NCBI RefSeq assembly: GCF_000350225.1
Contig: NW_005178551.1
Span: 198,591 to 262,590 of the forward strand
DNA from: Chondrus crispus
Taxonomy: Eukaryota; Rhodophyta; Florideophyceae; Gigartinales; Gigartinaceae
Reading direction: 5' to 3'
Length of the DNA: 64,000 nt
The first letter of the stretch is position 1; each line of letters opens with the position of its first letter. The notes under the pieces were generated by a model, which was not told the origin of the DNA, did no database searches, and saw only the letters and a program-made list of their open reading frames with translations. Both the position numbers and the translations under genes were made by a program. Positions 24,806 through 35,897 of the stretch are shown here, piece by piece.

Positions 24806-25397
24806 TGTGGTACAACTCCACACCGCGACCCCCGGTGGGAGATGAGAACCCCCGAGACGGGCGGTTACTACTGTAGTAATCGTGCACGCGCCCGCTGCGA
24901 GCACAGTAGTACCTCCACGGCGTACACGTGACACAACCGTTGGCGCCGGCCGTGGCCACGGGCACACGTGTGCGACCATCCGGTAAGTAATTAGCAATTA
25001 GTGGTTAATGGCACAAATTAGCCAATTTAGTACAGTAGCTGGTATACAGTATGTAACAGCTACTGTAGCGGGACAGTTGTCCTGGCGTCCCACTGAGGGG
25101 TTAAGACCAGGGGCACCTGCCCCGTTCCAGTAAACGGGGGCAGACTCGCCTCCCTTCCCTTTACGGCTTTTTGCTAACTCCGTCCGGTTTTACCTCTAAG
25201 TCTCAGGCTTCTAACCCGTGACCGGCCGTCCGGATCTAACACCACCGACCGGCTGCGCGTCACCGGCCACGTGAGCCTTCCCTCTTTTCGAGTCCTTCCG
25301 TACGGTTTGCGCTCGCGTGGGTTGCCCAGCGGCGCGCGCTCCCTTACCTCTAACCCCCCTCGTTCCGAGTGGTCGGGACGAAGGTAGTTATACCACA
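24806..25397 (+). mobile_element. Solo LTR, family B, with target duplication
   Basis: Starts TGTGGTACAAC and ends GTTATACCACA, an 11-bp inverted terminal repeat with one mismatch. It is flanked by GCCAC at 24801-24805 and 25398-25402, a perfect 5-bp duplication. It shares long blocks with the copy at 7186-7765. It contains CACGTG and ACACGTGT motifs in its first 180 bases. No coding region is attached, so it is a solo LTR left by LTR-LTR recombination. Confidence 0.85.
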
Positions 25398-25402
25398 GCC
25401 AC

Positions 25403-25866
25403 GTAGGCGGGCGTGGTGCTGGCGCGTGGCGACGCGTAGAATCGGGGCGGGACATGCTGTCGGGGCGCGGTGCGCACGAGCGCGCCGCGACCCCGTTGCG
25501 TGCCATCCGCCCGCCCGCCCTCCTGTGGATCGCCCTTCCTCGTTCTAGACCGCACTGACACGCACCGCGCAAGGAAGGAGGGGGGTGTTTGGCGCGAGAC
25601 GCGGCGCGCGCGGGTACTTAAGCACGATTCGGGGGCGTGGGGGAGCGCAATGGAAGATCAAAAGCGCAATGGCAGGCAGGACAGGTGCGAAAGGGCCTTT
25701 AGAGAGGGAGAGGGAGAGGGAAATGGCGATGGCGCTGACGAGCGCAATGGCAGGCAAGACGGGTGCGACAAGAGCTTTAGGGAGGGAGAGCGAAATAGCG
25801 ATGGCGATGGCGAGGGCAAGCTGCGGGGGCAGCGGCGAGAGAGAAGGGAAGAGGGAGGTGCGGTCG
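25403..25866. repeat. Low-complexity DNA with two 78-bp tandem units
   Basis: GC-rich DNA followed by two tandem copies of a unit of about 78 bp (first 25664-25741, second 25742-25816). Each starts GCGCAATGGCAGGCA and passes through GGGAGAG and GCGATGG runs. The repeat stands exactly where homology to NPL4 ends, so it may mark or have caused the truncation. Confidence 0.65.
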
Positions 25867-26822
25867 CCAAGGTGTTCTTCGCCTTTGAGAATCTCAGCTT
25901 CGTACAGTCCGACAGCCAAGTCTGAGATTTGATACGCCTCAAAGTTTGTCTCGCCCGTCTCGGCAAAGCTGACGACGAGCACGACAAAAGCTTTTCTCTC
26001 CTCCGTACTCATCGTACTGAGGAGTGGCGAGACAAAGACAACATCCAAAGCCGATAAAATACACTTGCGCGGTCTGTTTGAAAACACGACGCCAACTTTC
26101 TTGAGCCCCAACATGTCCGCCAACGCATCCGCCCGCGACGTCATATCGCACGCCTCTTCATCTTCCACCATTATGTAACGCTGATCGTCCCCCCGTTGTG
26201 GCGGCTCGTATTTCGCCAACACGCGGGTCTCGCCTGTTTCCTGGTCGACATCGCCATAGCAGATGCCGATGCGCTGCTGCGAAAAGTGCGTCTTTGCCAG
26301 GTACGACTGAAATTCATTGGCAGCATACGTATCCACGGCCGCGGCCGTGGCCTACGCGTCCTTTTGCGCCGCTACTTTGCACTTGTTCAAGGCCTCCATG
26401 ACCGCGACGCTCATGCCACGCCCCTTCCATTTGGCCAGCTCCGCCATGTAGCGCTCGCGCTTATTCTCCTTGGGCATGCAGCTTTCGCACATGCCCCTCG
26501 GCCCGCGCAGACAGCGCGGACGCCACTCGTCATCTTTCTTGTCTTCATCGTCCGCGGCTTCCTTCCCCTGCGGTTTGCTGGGCGGCAACGGACTTGCCGC
26601 AGGCGCAGCCTCCTTCAGCTTCCCCTTGACGTACAAAAAATCGCCCTGGCGCGCCGTGGAGACGTCGAAGGTCGTGGCGAGCTTGACGTCGCTGTGCGGG
26701 CTGAAGAGCCCGTCCATGGCGCCCAGCGAGTCGATGAGACCGCCTAGGTCGGAAAGCGAGCCGTTGGGCGGCAGCGTGACGCGCTCCGTTAGGCCGGACG
26801 GCAATCTCACCCGGAAAATCAT
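25867..26822 (-). pseudogene. NPL4: Truncated NPL4 (Cdc48/p97 cofactor) copy
   Basis: NPL4 with UFD1 recruits the Cdc48/p97 ATPase to ubiquitinated substrates in nucleus and cytosol. The reading starts at ATG 26822 (MIFRVRLPSGLTERVTLP, the N-terminal ubiquitin-like fold). It passes through an acidic linker and the NPL4 zinc motif CLRGPRGMCESCMPK, then the start of the MPN-like domain (FQSYLAKTHFSQQRIGICYG, later NFEAYQISDLAVGLYEAEI). Family members are about 550-600 aa; here homology stops after roughly 315 residues at a simple repeat, so the C-terminal half is missing. In the same frame there is one in-frame TAG at 26352-26354, between zinc motif and MPN-like part, where an intron or a sequence error is possible. 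The frame is also open upstream of the ATG to 27038, without homology. Most likely a dead or truncated copy; an intact gene should exist elsewhere. Confidence 0.75.
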
Positions 26823-27099
26823 GGTCAATGCGGCGACGGGGGATGGCGTCGAGGGCGTGACGGAGGGTTTGAGCAAGATGCGGCTCACGGGCGGCAGGCG
26901 CGACCGGCGCAGGCTGATGAGGGCTGTCGCGGCGCTGAGGCGCGCCGCGAGGCGCGCCGGCGCGGACCTGGAGCTGGTGCGTGTCGTGGAGAAAGGCGAC
27001 GATGCATGCGGGGCGCGCTTCTCCGCCCCGGCCACCACTGGAAAGAACGTTGAGCTCGGGTAGAAGACGGACTAGTTTATTTGGCAGCACAGCACAATC

Positions 27100-29063
27100 T
27101 TATTCAAGCAAATCCAGCATAGCGCCGGCGCCCATCTCCTCGTTCAGTCTATCACCTCCCAATTGAACAGACATGCGAGCCGCACGCTTGGCACGGTACA
27201 TCTGTTGTGATGCCTTGCGCTTCTCGGCCTTCTTCACACCTATCTCCAATAAACGCCTCCTATATTGTTTAGCATGCTGATTATCTTCGTCTCGTAAAGG
27301 GTGCCACTTCACATGAAGATTTGTCCAAGACAGGCAGAGCCGAAATATTTTGTCATACTGCTTCTCGTCCCATCGCCACTTGTTAGCCATGATTGCCCAC
27401 AACGTCGACAGCTTTCCAAAACATTACCCACAATGATGCCGTCCGAGCTGATTTTGCGATTCAGTCGCTGCTCATCATGCGACAGCGATCCTCCCTTCGG
27501 CTTTTTCTTAGTTATTGTAGTATAATGACCGGCGCGAGCGCGCGGAGGTCATCGGACGGCCGTATACGGTATACACGTGGGCGGCTGTGCCCACGTGTAG
27601 CGAGCGCACGCGCATGCCGAGCGGTCGTAATCTGGCGTACGTGTACAGTAGTGCACGTGTCGTCCGAGCGGTAGTCTACGCGTGTTACGTGTGGGCGTTA
27701 GCACACGTGTCGTCCGTGCGGTAGTCTGTAAGCAACACGCGTGTACAGTAGTGCACACGTGTAGTAGCAGCGTCCGTGCGGTAGTAGCAATTATGGCGCT
27801 AGTTTTTTAATTGTGTACAGTACCCGGCACGCACTAGGCGGCAGGTACTGTACTAATGTACTGGGGCAGGTGTCCGAGGCGTCCCTCTGCGGGGTTAAGA
27901 CCTGGCACCCGTCCCCACTAGTAAACGGGGGCAAGCTCGCCCCCGTCCCTTTTGCACCTACGTACGTCCGTTTTCAGTTGTCCGTCGCGCGCGCTGGCTT
28001 GTAACCCGTTACCGGTCGCTCCCGTTCACGCACCACGGGGCGACTGCGCGTAACCGGCCAGTGAGCCACTCCCTTTTCGCGAGCTCGTCCGATCCGTTCA
28101 ATTGGCGCATCGCGTCCGCGCCGCGTGCTCCCTCGCTAAAGCCTCCGCCTCTCACCCAACCCAGGGCGGAGAGGAGTTATCCCACAGTTATCGCCCTGAT
28201 CACATCTGCCGCCCCCTGATATCCTTCATCCGTCAGGACAGCCCACAGTCCGTCATGCTCCTCCGTCATTGGCCCAACATCCGGACAGCTACGTCCCTCG
28301 CGATCTGTTTTTGAATGAGCAGCCTGATGCCATTTGATGTTCTCTCGGAATATGCCTAAGTCTAATACGGATCCTGGGTGATTAGGTGTGCATCCAATTG
28401 CAATGCCGTTAGGCAACACCGACACCTCCGATTTATAGCCATGTAACTTGTGTTCGTTGCTAAAGTGCCTCTTAGCCTCCTCATGGTTGCCACCAGGGCG
28501 GTTGGAGTTCTGAAAGGTGAAGTCTGTGGCGTACAATGCAAATTTGTAATGCCTGAATGTGCTGTTATCTTTGATGAGACGCTCCATTGTGGATCGCTCC
28601 TCCCATCTCAGCACCACTGTCTCGTACAGTATATCAACCACCTTATCAGCAAATCCAATAATCATGCGCTCAAATGTAGGTCCCTTCACACCAAACATTT
28701 TGCCGTTGAAGTCCCAGTGACCTGCATGCTTCAGAGTAGAGAGTAACATAAAAAGCACGTCCTTCGGGTAGTGCTGAGATTTCCGTCCGCGATCTGTATT
28801 CCTTTCAGATTCCACCTTTTCCTTAACAACATTCCAAAGAGCATTGAATTCGTTGAGGGAGAAATTCGTCATTTCAACGACGGCCCCCACTCCGCCAGAC
28901 TAAACAAAAACTTGTCGAGGACAGGCGTATCGGAATCTCGTTCATTGTCGGTGTCTGTCTCGGTAGCATCGGGGTCGGACACATACTTGGCCAAGTCCTC
29001 TTGGAGCTCAGCTCGCTGTTCGGCTAATAATTTTAAAACCGTAGCCTCCTTAGAAGTCTCCAT
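27100..29063 (-). mobile_element. PIF/Harbinger-type DNA transposon transposase, split by an LTR
   Basis: A DDE transposase of the DDE_Tnp_4 (PIF/Harbinger) kind. It starts at METSKEATVLKLL (29063), has an acidic N-terminus, then NFSLNEFNALWNVV..., the first catalytic D in YATDFTF, the second in LTDEGYQG, and a C-terminus FGKLSTLWAIMANKWRW...LDLLE ending at 27100. Three lesions are visible. The first is a one-base loss at a C5 run (28884-28888 on the + strand). The second is insertion of a solo LTR (27516-28186) right after DVIRAI; reading resumes in frame on the other side as KKKPKGGSLSHDEQRLNRK. The third is a second one-base loss near 27421-27430, in the IIV-N-FG motif, where the expected catalytic Glu reads Gly. 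Terminal inverted repeats were not found. A domesticated HARBI1-like gene is possible but the breaks argue for a dead transposon. Confidence 0.85.
27516..28186 (+). mobile_element. Solo LTR, family A, with target duplication
   Basis: Starts TGTAGTATAATGACC and ends GAGTTATCCCACA, and is flanked by GTTAT on both sides (27511-27515 and 28187-28191). It is the same family as 5990-6602. The first half holds three imperfect repeats (about 27650, 27700 and 27750) built from CACGTGT, CGTCCG and GCGGTAGT. The middle holds the TACAGTACCC...GGTACTGTA palindrome. The insertion target is a Harbinger transposase gene. Confidence 0.9.
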
Positions 29064-32000
29064 CGAGTCCCGAGACTCTGAACACAAGAGCAGAAGGCAG
29101 AGTGGTGAGATATCCTGGCGGTGTGCGCGGCGACTGGTACCAGTCAACGGAATACCAGTATTACGTTTATATGTTTGATTTCTTTGGCGGGATTGAATGG
29201 GCACGTGTAAATGGCTGGTAAGATCGCAAGCGCGCTCAAAGGCGCCAAAACTGTGTCGTGTTTCGATTCGAGCTTGGCGCGAATACATGCTGTATACTAC
29301 GCCATTGCGTAATTACTCCATCTCCGAAAAACATGCCTATGTTTGCTTGCATGCGTGTATGTGAACAATGACGATGGAAACTAAAAATAAATTGTTGTTT
29401 TGAGGAAATGTCAAATATTTGACACAAAGATGAAGCTGAAGGGTAGAAACAGGGATCATGCACATCGCCAGCCGCTATCGTCATGACACCGACACTCATT
29501 ACCAATAGAGGTCGTCACTGACTGAAGGACGGATAGTTGCACTAAAGGTCTAATCAGTATCCCCCGTATCAAGGGGAAAAAAACGCCTTTCCTGCGTGTG
29601 CCTTCTATCGCTCCCTAGCTAGGAACTGACTCTCGGCGAATCAGTCAGTACAGAAATTGTTGCACATTGTGCACTGGCTGAAATACAGAACGCACAATAC
29701 CCTTGGGTACACCCCGACAAGGTCATCTCTTACGTCAGGGGAAGGCCATTCTGGGTCAAGGAGGAAGCAATTCCAGATGACAGTGGCAAATCTACATCGT
29801 AGATGTAGACTTGGAAGGTTCAGTAGTAGAAGCTGATGATCACTGAATTGCCATCATACCTGCTATTTCTCACTACTGTATCCAGTTCTCTGTTACATTC
29901 CATTATGTGCACGACCAAGATTAGCACTACATCCGTCCGGAAAGTGGGCAGACGATTTGAAATTTTCGCGTGTGCGGCGACAAAGAGTCCTCTCCTACCT
30001 CATCGTATGAATGGTAGGTATGGCGTACATATGCAAGTTTAGCACGACATTAACGAACAGATGTCAATCCGTTCAATCCCAGACATCCAGGCAGCAAGAC
30101 AAGCTGAGTTACTCCTAGAAACGAGAACACTGTATCTAGGACGGGCATGAGCCTATTATTTTCATATGTGTTCTTGCAGTTGCATTTCAAGGACCATAGA
30201 AGTACCTGTCGCCCGACAAGGGCGCAGACGGCGCTCCAGGACTCTCAAGTGGAAGGAGCGATCAGGAGGGAACGGTTTGGGAGGAAGACAAGGACCCCAG
30301 ACTGGTGGGCTCCATGAGGGTTGTTGTCTTAAAATCTCGAGAGCCCCTGTTACTATTAAAGTCGTTCATTACAATGCCTGGTCTTTAGACTCTTGCAAGA
30401 GTTAACAATGTAAGTATCGCCTGATTGATACTGTCCCTCCGATGAGCATCGGGCAGCAGTCAGTGCCAATGCAACCGGTAAATTATACATTTATCTTTTA
30501 ATGCCTCGCTGTATGCACTGTGTTTTACCTTATTTTATTGACAGAAGTCCTTGATAACCTAATATTTAGTCTGACATGGTCGAATTCAAATGTAAATATG
30601 ATGCTTCAGTCTGGCCAGATAGAAAAGTCTCTCCCTGTGCAAGGTTTAATTTTTTGCACTCAGTATAAACTCAGAGGGTACTATACCAGTGCATGCCAGA
30701 GAAATGTAAATTGTTTCACATGGAGTCATCGCAAAGACTATCGCATTGCAAGATTTTCAACAGGATTATGTCGAAAGTTAAATATATCAAAGAATACGAT
30801 CCATCTACATCTACATCAATGTAGATTGTTGCCCTAAAAATATCGCTCTTTGCGGTGAAACCTATCTTCCCGGTGTGCCTTGTTGATGCCGTTATGTGCA
30901 GGTGATCGTCGAGTACTGCGATATTTTGTATTCGTTGTTCGATGCATCAGTAATCTGTCTTTTCGTCTAAGTGTATAAGTTTCACTACTCACGAACAAGA
31001 TCAGGCTTCCCCATATTCTTCTTCTTGATTAATTCTTTCGGTTTCTGCTCCCTGCATCTTCAATTCCAGTATTGCTGTGAGACTGCTGATCTCTCCTGGG
31101 TAGAGAGCACCCAGTCAAGTAAAAGCTTGAGAAACGCGATGTCATTTTAAAATGCCACCATTTCTCCAGAATTCTTCTGCCTTTTCTTGCCCCTGTCGAT
31201 CAGCCGTGTGATGTGAAAGGCTTGTATAGAGAATTTGTTGGACCTAATTACCCTTTCAACGTTTCACATTCAGAGATTTCTTTGGAGCACAATAAGCATA
31301 CAGAAAAGACACAACGATTTCTTGGACTACCTCAATGAGAAAACTTTGGAGTGATAAACAATCCCCACCGGAGAGCGCGGGGGGCGCAGATGGTCATCCG
31401 ATTGCACCCGTACGTTGGGCCGTCTGTTGGAGGGAAAGAAGGATTTTTTATCATCTGAATGGAAGCAGCCTTGTGTGGATGCCTCTGTCAGAGACGTTAG
31501 GATACAGGGGGCATAGACTATTTCTGTGCAGGGCAGAGGGCAAGATGGGAACATATGTTGCGCATATGCGTCTACCCATCTGGATGGCACGATCTAGATC
31601 CGCAGGAGGATATTTTTGCCGCTAAACACCACGACTGACCTGCCGAAGCATCTATTCTTGTTCAAACTCTACTGCGCTGACTGGTAAGCTTCTATGCGTT
31701 GTGTTTATGTGCACAAGCGAAGGAAAGTCACTCTCAAACTTTGAAGAGCAGCATCTCTGCCTTGAATGCCTTATTTATACTCGCTACCGTTTTCCCGAAA
31801 AGAAACGGGAAATTGACAAGCTTTGTAACGGCAGGACCAAAAATATTACAAGAAGACTGCTGTATATGTGTGTCTCTTGAGGTTTAGTTTCAACACCCTG
31901 TTCATTGAAAATCCCGATCTTAAGAATAGGAAAGCAGGTCGATTCCCATGGCAGAATTCAAGTCGTTGCTACGACATATACTACCGTAAATATCCCTTGG

Positions 32001-34575
32001 GCGCAGTACCATATGTAGGGAGTGTTAGACTCGTGTCTGCATCTGCACACAAGCACGGAACCATATGAAGTCTACCTTAACAAACTGATTAATCTAGACG
32101 AAGGTTTGCGTTCTATCACATATAGAAGAATCCTTCGATGTCTCAGGGGCAACGAGGGCGTTAGTGTTGTTCGTTGTTAACCTTATATCGCAGAATGGGA
32201 TGCAGTAATTGCACCAAAAGCATTGATTGTCACGCAGTATCAGGTAGAGAGCACATAAAACGAATCGAACTGCATATCTTTTGATTCCACTGGTGGCGAA
32301 AGAAGAAATCCTTGGAACACTCCCTTTTAAGAGCAGACACGTTACGCAATGAGTGCTACTATCACTATCACGCGTTTGCCCGTTTCGAAGTGCAGACTCT
32401 GCACGATGCGTCATACACGTCGCAACTGATAAAGATGTTGGAAGGACTTTAACCCTCACGAATATTGTGAGTAATTGAGTGTACCCACTCCTCCGTCCCC
32501 CTCTGTTCCTTTTACAGAAAGCGAAAATCGACGGAATGAATGGAAGATGCTTCCATGGACAAGAGATGGAATTGTACAAGGTTCTTGTGACACGGCCTCC
32601 GTGAAGCCATATATTTATTCCTTCTTGTGAGTCTGTGACCTGCACAATCCCTGAAATATAGATATGGGAGAGCCTGACGTCGTGACAGCAATTTCTCCTC
32701 CCTGCAAGGCGATATGCGCTGAGTGCAATAAACAAATGGCAATGTACTAGTACTTTTCGCTGTGCACTTACTTTTTCGTACAAATACCGAGAAACAAATC
32801 CCCCTCCTCAAGCGATCAGATGGAAGAATGGAAAGATATGGATATGGAGAAACGAATTTTCCACTGCAGCGAACCCAGCCTACGATTTAGAGACAGCACG
32901 ATTTCGATTGCATTTTGACCAGTTGCTGTTTTGTCGCGGAATAGTACCTGAACATATCCTCTCTTTGCTGACCTAGAGTGACAATACATGATTGTACTAT
33001 GTAACCAGATGAAGGGGAGCCCTTTGCCAAGTTTTCATTGCTAACATCATCGGCCTGTTCCTTCTTCTGCAACAAGCAACGCAGCTACTGAAACATGGTC
33101 GATGGCCATAAAGGAAATTGCGAGGTGAGTCGCTGGGGTGTCTTCTCAATCAGTAAGATCAATTTGGGTTGTTGAGGGTGCTTATGAAAAGAAATCTCAC
33201 ATGCGACCTTGCAGAACATACAGCTAACTTTTCCCTTTAAAGAGAAGCTGAGTCCCAGGGGGTTCGAAAAGCTGACTGGGATCACGCAAAGGTCCGACAC
33301 TACGTCCCCCGTCTCGTCGACAGGCACAGATGCTCTCGCTTCTTTTCCGTCTAGAAAACTGGGCGTGTAGGGTCAAGCATACTTCGTCGCAACTCAATAG
33401 CATTTGAGTTCTTTTTCCACCTGCCTATTGGGGTTGCTACTGCTCAGTGCAAGGTGAATTAAACGGGCTTTTTCTGTTGCAACCGTAGTTAATTTTCTAC
33501 TGGTGCAGAAAAAGAGCACCGTGTTGGCAGTTTGTTGAGCAACTCAAGAATAACCACACGGCAGAGGGCAGGCAAAATGACACGAAGTGTAGGGTGGATC
33601 ATGCCAGAATGGTTTCTGCTCACGGAGCGGAAAGTCCACTAGCGTACGACGGCGTTAAGGGTTCTGGGTGCGCCTTGTCAGGATGAAAACGTACGTTGAC
33701 TAGTTTCCCATGGCACCAGAGGTCTCAATTGTTTTGTAAGGGGGCTCATAATTTCACCCTTACTGTATACTTTTCTTAGAACGAGACGTGTGCATTAATA
33801 GAGAGAACGATCTGCATAGAACGTGGCCATGTCAAGAAGTAAACCGTATGGAGAAATCGGAGTGAGTCTCTGAATGAATATTTCGTCCAGCTTTAGACAT
33901 GTGTTGTAGAGCAGTGGGCACAAACTTAATCATATGGTTGCCGTCTAGTTGCATCTGCAAGTTTTCTGAACGGAACACAGTGGCGGAATGGTGTGCCTTG
34001 TTTCCTGATAGTGACATCCCGCAAGAGTTGTCTATAGGCGAAACAATGACGGCTCGTTCCGTAAACTTTACACTAAGAACCGGCGAAGCTAGAGTTGCAG
34101 GGCGTGTGAAGGATCTAAAGTTTTGTGCATTTTCTTGCTGCCGCTCCACGATGCGAGTGGGGTTTGCTTTTGGGAAGCTGGCCAGTTGCATAGCGTGTAT
34201 GCATACGTGCGCGAAACAAGGGTGGTGGTATGCCCCCTCCCCACTTTTCTGTGGACTGGCAAATGCCTGAGCGCGGGGCTGGGGAAAGCCGCGGCTGCTA
34301 TATTTCGGAGTTGTCATCTAGATGTGTACGGAGGAAGATCCGTGATACACCAATCAATTCCCCAACTGTCAGCATGCGCCGCATTGCTACATCGCTTCAC
34401 AGCAATGCTGCAGCGCCCCACTGTCTCCAAATCCGCTCTTACCTCGCTATCTGTCCCCTTCTTCCCCGCCCCCGCCGACTCCTCTCCTCCACCGCCGCCT
34501 ACCTCATACGTGCTTCTTGCACCCCCACCATCCAACGCCACTCTCCGATCCCGCCCCGTCCCTTACTCGTCCACT
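29064..34575. other. 5.5 kb without a recognised gene
   Basis: Frames are short. The longest is a 229-codon minus-strand frame at 32094-32783, Cys- and Arg-rich with no domain, which I judge more likely chance than gene. Plus-strand text at 33899-34270 is mildly protein-like but unrecognised. No LTR ends, tandem arrays or RNA genes were seen. The last 300 bases before 34576 are pyrimidine-rich and probably hold the promoter and leader of the TMEM115-like gene. Confidence 0.45.
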
Positions 34576-35781
34576 ATGGAGCCCGCCTCACAGGTGCGTC
34601 CCTCTTCTCTCACCCAATCATCGCATCCCTACATCCCCCTACCCCTTCACCTTCCGACCCACGACCCACCAAAACAACCCCCCCCCGCCCCCCCCCCTCC
34701 CGCGTAATCTAACCTACCCCACTGTCCGCCCTTCCCCATCGAACAGGCGCCCGCTCCAGTCTCGGCGACTCCCTCTTTGCTCTCCTCGATTCCGCGTTTG
34801 ACCCGCTTCCTCGCCATCGCACTATGCTTCTTCACCTTCCTCGCCTATCCTAAAGTCGTGGGCGCCCCCTTCGTTAATACATTTGCGTTGCTTCCCATGG
34901 CTACGTTGGGGGCGTCCAAGATTTGGAACCTCGTCACCGCTGGTTTTCTTGAGCTTAGTCCAGTCAAGTCCGTGGTCAATGTGCTCCTTATTCTCACCAT
35001 GGGCAAGTGGATCGAGTCCAGCTGGGGGTCCGGACCTTTCTTTCTCTACCTCGTCCTCGTCAACTTTTGCGCTGGCCTCGCCACTTATGTCGTCCTTATG
35101 GCTGCTTTCTTTCTAACGAGATTAGACCACTTTCTGTACGTCACACTTTTCGGAAAGATGTTTTGTTTTTTCCCTGGTCTTTTTGTCTCGGATCACTTAC
35201 GTGTTGCTTTGCAATTCTCTGTACCACATCTCGTTGTTTCATATCCCAGCTTCGCCCCCGTTGGCACCACTAACGGCATATGTGCCGCCCTCCTAGTAGC
35301 TGTCAAACAACTCATCCCGGAGCATGAGATCGGCGTCAATGGCGTTAACATCTCCGCTAATTACTTACCCGTTTCATACATCGCCATCACCCTAGTGCTA
35401 ACCCTCACGGGTTTCGTTTCTGTCGGCGACCTTACCTTCACCCTCGCTGCTTTCCAAGCCGCCTGGCTTTATCTGCGATACTTCCAGCGCCGCAACGGGC
35501 AGCGCGGAGACCTCTCCGACGAGTTTCTCTACTCGTCCATGTTCCCCGAACCGCTACGCACAGTCGTCGCCCTTTTTGCATACTGTGGCTATATCCTCTT
35601 CAAGCCAGTCCTCATGGCAGGTATCAACGCGCAGCCAGAACTAGAGGCCGCTCAGCAACTCCCAGTCAGTAAGGCTAGTTCGCTAGAGGCTGAACGGCGG
35701 CGACAGCGCGCCTTAGAGGCATTAGATAAGCACATGAGCGCCAATGCCGACGACGCCGAAGCTGCTGACAATCAAGTGTAA
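34576..35781 (+). CDS. TMEM115: TMEM115-like Golgi membrane protein, two exons
   Basis: Rhomboid-related multi-pass membrane protein of the TMEM115 (DUF1751) family, in other organisms a Golgi protein involved in retrograde traffic. Exon 1 is the 18-base MEPASQ (34576-34593), exon 2 34747-35781; together 350 aa. Family marks are NLVTAGFLEL, WIESSWGSGPFFLYLVLVN, a run of about six hydrophobic segments, AWLYLRYFQRRNGQRGDLSDEF, MFPEPLRTVVALFA and the charged C-terminal helix AERRRQRALEALDKHMS, all in the order of the human protein. The start is chosen because the intron splices in phase to APAPVSATPSLLSS; a start at 34777 would also be open. Its stop lies 117 bp from the convergent NOT3 stop. 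Confidence 0.88.
34594..34746 (+). other. Intron (153 bp) in the TMEM115-like gene
   Basis: Starts GTGCGT and ends ATCGAACAG, with a long polypyrimidine stretch and a possible branch site TCTAAC about 45 bases before the 3' end. It contains an in-frame stop, so it must be spliced for the upstream ATG to be used. It is the only intron I could define in the window. Confidence 0.7.
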
Positions 35782-35897
35782 AAAGAACCAGAACAGTTTG
35801 TCGTAGAAGTACTTTCTGGCCTCGCGCCGCTACAGATGTACATACACAATTTGACGCGTCGTTTTAATCGGGCCTAGGCTAGGACTACATCATATGT

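Noticed and set aside
26470-27063. Plus-strand 197-codon frame over NPL4, and the upstream extension of NPL4 to 27038
   Set aside because: The first is antisense to clear NPL4 homology in GC-rich DNA; the second has no homology before the ATG at 26822.
32094-32783. 229-codon minus-strand frame
   Set aside because: No domain, odd Cys/Arg-rich composition, no neighbours or splice structure; likely chance.
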